NCBI RefSeq assembly: GCF_000524195.1
Contig: NW_020170502.1
Coordinates: forward strand, 62,915 to 126,914
Source of the DNA: Echinococcus granulosus
Lineage: Eukaryota > Platyhelminthes > Cestoda > Cyclophyllidea > Taeniidae
DNA length: 64,000 nucleotides
Direction: 5' to 3'
Under the pieces are notes generated by a model, which searched no databases, was not told the DNA's origin, and was given only the letters and a program-made list of their open reading frames with translations. This document shows, one piece after another, positions 62,225 to 64,000 of this stretch. Position 1 is the stretch's first letter. Each line of letters starts with the position of its first letter. Position numbers and translations under genes: made by a program.

Positions 62225-62485
62225 CTATTGAACCTTCGATGACTTTGTCAGGAAGTTACATTCAATTTGTAAAGCAGACGGCCTAGAATCACGACTACCA
62301 AAAGGCCTTCCACAAGCGCAACACATTCCCACGCCTTCTTGCGGTGGACTGCGCCCGCATAACTGTTTATGCGTCCTGCTCCATAAAGCGTAGATTTGTG
62401 ACATTCTCTCAGTACAGTGCTCTTTTATTGCCTTCCGGACTTTTTTTGTCACCTCATTAATTGCAAACACGTACTTGATGGACAT
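62225..62485 (-). other. Protein-like open frame upstream of gene G
   Basis: An 86-codon minus-strand frame starting with ATG encodes YVFAINEVTKKVRKAIKEHC then RMSQIYALWSRTHKQLCG and a Cys cluster (GMCCACGRPFGSRDSRP). Composition is coding-like, but no donor joins it cleanly to gene G. It could be a 5' exon or a transposon fragment. Confidence 0.3.
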
Positions 62486-64000
62486 GATTCGAGTTTGCCT
62501 ACCTTGGAGGAGGAGAGAGGGGGGCTTAAAGCTCCCCTTCGAAGCTAATGAAGCCCATCATCAATTGCGGTGACAGGGCGCATCACCATGACGTGTTTTC
62601 TGGTGATAAAATCGCTCGGTGATGAACTCAGCAGGTTGTGTAAGAAGTAATAGGAGAAGAGGAGGAGGAGAGAGTCCCTATCCATTAAAAGGACTCGTGA
62701 TTGATGCATCAAGGACTTTTAGTAGTACTTGACGTGAACGATGAATGCAATCCTAGAAAGTGCGCATTAGTGAGAGGAAAGGAGGGATAGGAGGAAAGGG
62801 GAGGGTAAATTCGTGGGAGATACTAAACAGCCCAATTGCTACATGTCAGGACCCTTGGAAGACTGCAAATCTGCCCTTCATTTGCTGCAGGTAAGACGAT
62901 CCCCACCGCTCACCACCAGGCTGTATACCAACTGACTCGATTACTCACTTGTTAAAGGTCAAATGCCAACTCAAAAGTTGGCAAAGTATGCAGAAATCTT
63001 CCACAAAATCAACTACAAACTATAAATTTTGAAGCCTATACCCATGAGTTATGACTCCTTGCCCCCATCCGTGCTCGTCTCAGTCAGCGATTATCGCCGC
63101 CGTTGACATCCAACCACCGAACTTGGACGATCTAAATATCCTTGCTAGGAGGATGATAAGAGGGCATTGAGATAGATAACCAAGCAACTTTGAAAGCTAC
63201 CGTTCATGGTGTATTCTACTAAAAAAATCTACCCGTAGACAATTATCTCTACAAAGTGGCTAACCAGAGCGATGATGTATTGAATTGGGCACTGGAACTG
63301 GGGTTAGCTACCTACTAATCTAAAGAGAAAATTGGCTTCTGCACATTCCATCCCTCTAGTAGATTGACAGCATTGTTTAATTGTTTGGTTAACTACCTGG
63401 AGTTTTCTTTGATCTTCGCGAATTGGCTTTTACCCCTGTGGGGAAACTTTTGTCAGCTGCCTCGACCTCCCATCCTCCTCTTTTGTCGATATCACTGTTT
63501 TTTCGGCTACTTTTCTTTTATAAAAGTGTTTAATATAAAGTACTTTATTATTTATTTAATACAGAGAAGTATTAGTTGCATAGGTTTTATCATCCCTCCT
63601 GGACAGTGTTGCAAGCATATTCTCTGGATCCCATTCCATTATAAAGCAGCTCATTCTAGATCACTTACCATAGAAGCAGTATACCGCTGGATTGCTCAGC
63701 TACTCCTGAGGTGTTAATGTAGGAGATAAAGAAATTCTGAGTGCATTAAAAGTGTCAAAGAGAAAGAAATAATCTGTGGGTTGTACACTAGGAGCATGAG
63801 ATTGTCTCCAGTGGTGGATGCGCTGAGTACGATGAACAAAAACCTTCTTGCAAAGACAAAGAATCAGTGAATTAATAAAACAGTGTTCTTTCATCCTGTT
63901 TCCATCAAGCACACATCATCCATATATCCGTCCATACATTCATCTGTTCTTTCCTCCATTCATGCCCTATCCATCCGGTTTTTGTCCATCCTGTATCTAA
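62486..64000. other. Right end of window, no gene seen
   Basis: Short frames only. The plus-strand frame at 63364-63717 is AT-rich and hydrophobic, typical of non-coding DNA. CCAT-type short repeats occur after 63900. Confidence 0.4.

Overview
The window looks like nuclear DNA of an invertebrate animal, most likely a flatworm (a cestode or related group). This is inferred from the AT-leaning intergenic DNA, from multi-exon genes with GT..AG introns, from very small exons, from a decayed BEL/Pao-type retrotransposon fragment and from a GPI-anchored Ly-6 protein of the Quiver type. Nothing bacterial is present: there are no operons, no rRNA and no CRISPR. The organism call is a low-confidence guess. 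One 100-base assembly gap lies at 28124-28223. All gene models were built by eye from reading frames, splice consensus and phase matching. No alignment was run.

Layout from left to right. (A) A minus-strand gene at 3803-2037 has four exons and may be a distant Njmu-R1/C17orf75 homologue. (TE) A minus-strand BEL/Pao reverse-transcriptase remnant lies at 4110-3874, next to other decayed reading frames up to about 5230. (B) A minus-strand gene at 19052-6837 has eleven exons. Every intron is phase 0 and several exons are only 24-33 nt. It codes for an acidic, repeat-containing, proline-rich protein of about 836 residues. From 19.1 to 30.2 kb I see little beyond possible exon fragments, simple repeats and the gap.

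(C) A minus-strand gene begins at 32575 and runs left to at least 30241; its product is not recognised. (D) Diverging from it, starting only 273 bp away, is a plus-strand gene at 32849-38019 for a small secreted, GPI-anchored Ly-6/Quiver-like protein. (E) On the opposite strand and interleaved with D lies a minus-strand gene, exons 40567-34109, whose helical C-terminus faintly recalls the AF4/FMR2 C-terminal domain. (F) A plus-strand gene at 43719-59000 has a long ankyrin-like exon, a 12.7-kb intron and a terminal exon with a SOCS box and an AATAAA signal. It looks like an ASB-type substrate receptor of a Cullin-5 ubiquitin ligase. (G) A convergent minus-strand gene at 61249-60424 is incomplete at its 5' end and unidentified.

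The genes share no evident pathway. The most interesting structure is gene B, where a cluster of 33-nt symmetric micro-exons could be skipped in any combination without changing frame. Next is the D/E locus, where two genes on opposite strands are interleaved exon by intron beside a short divergent promoter.
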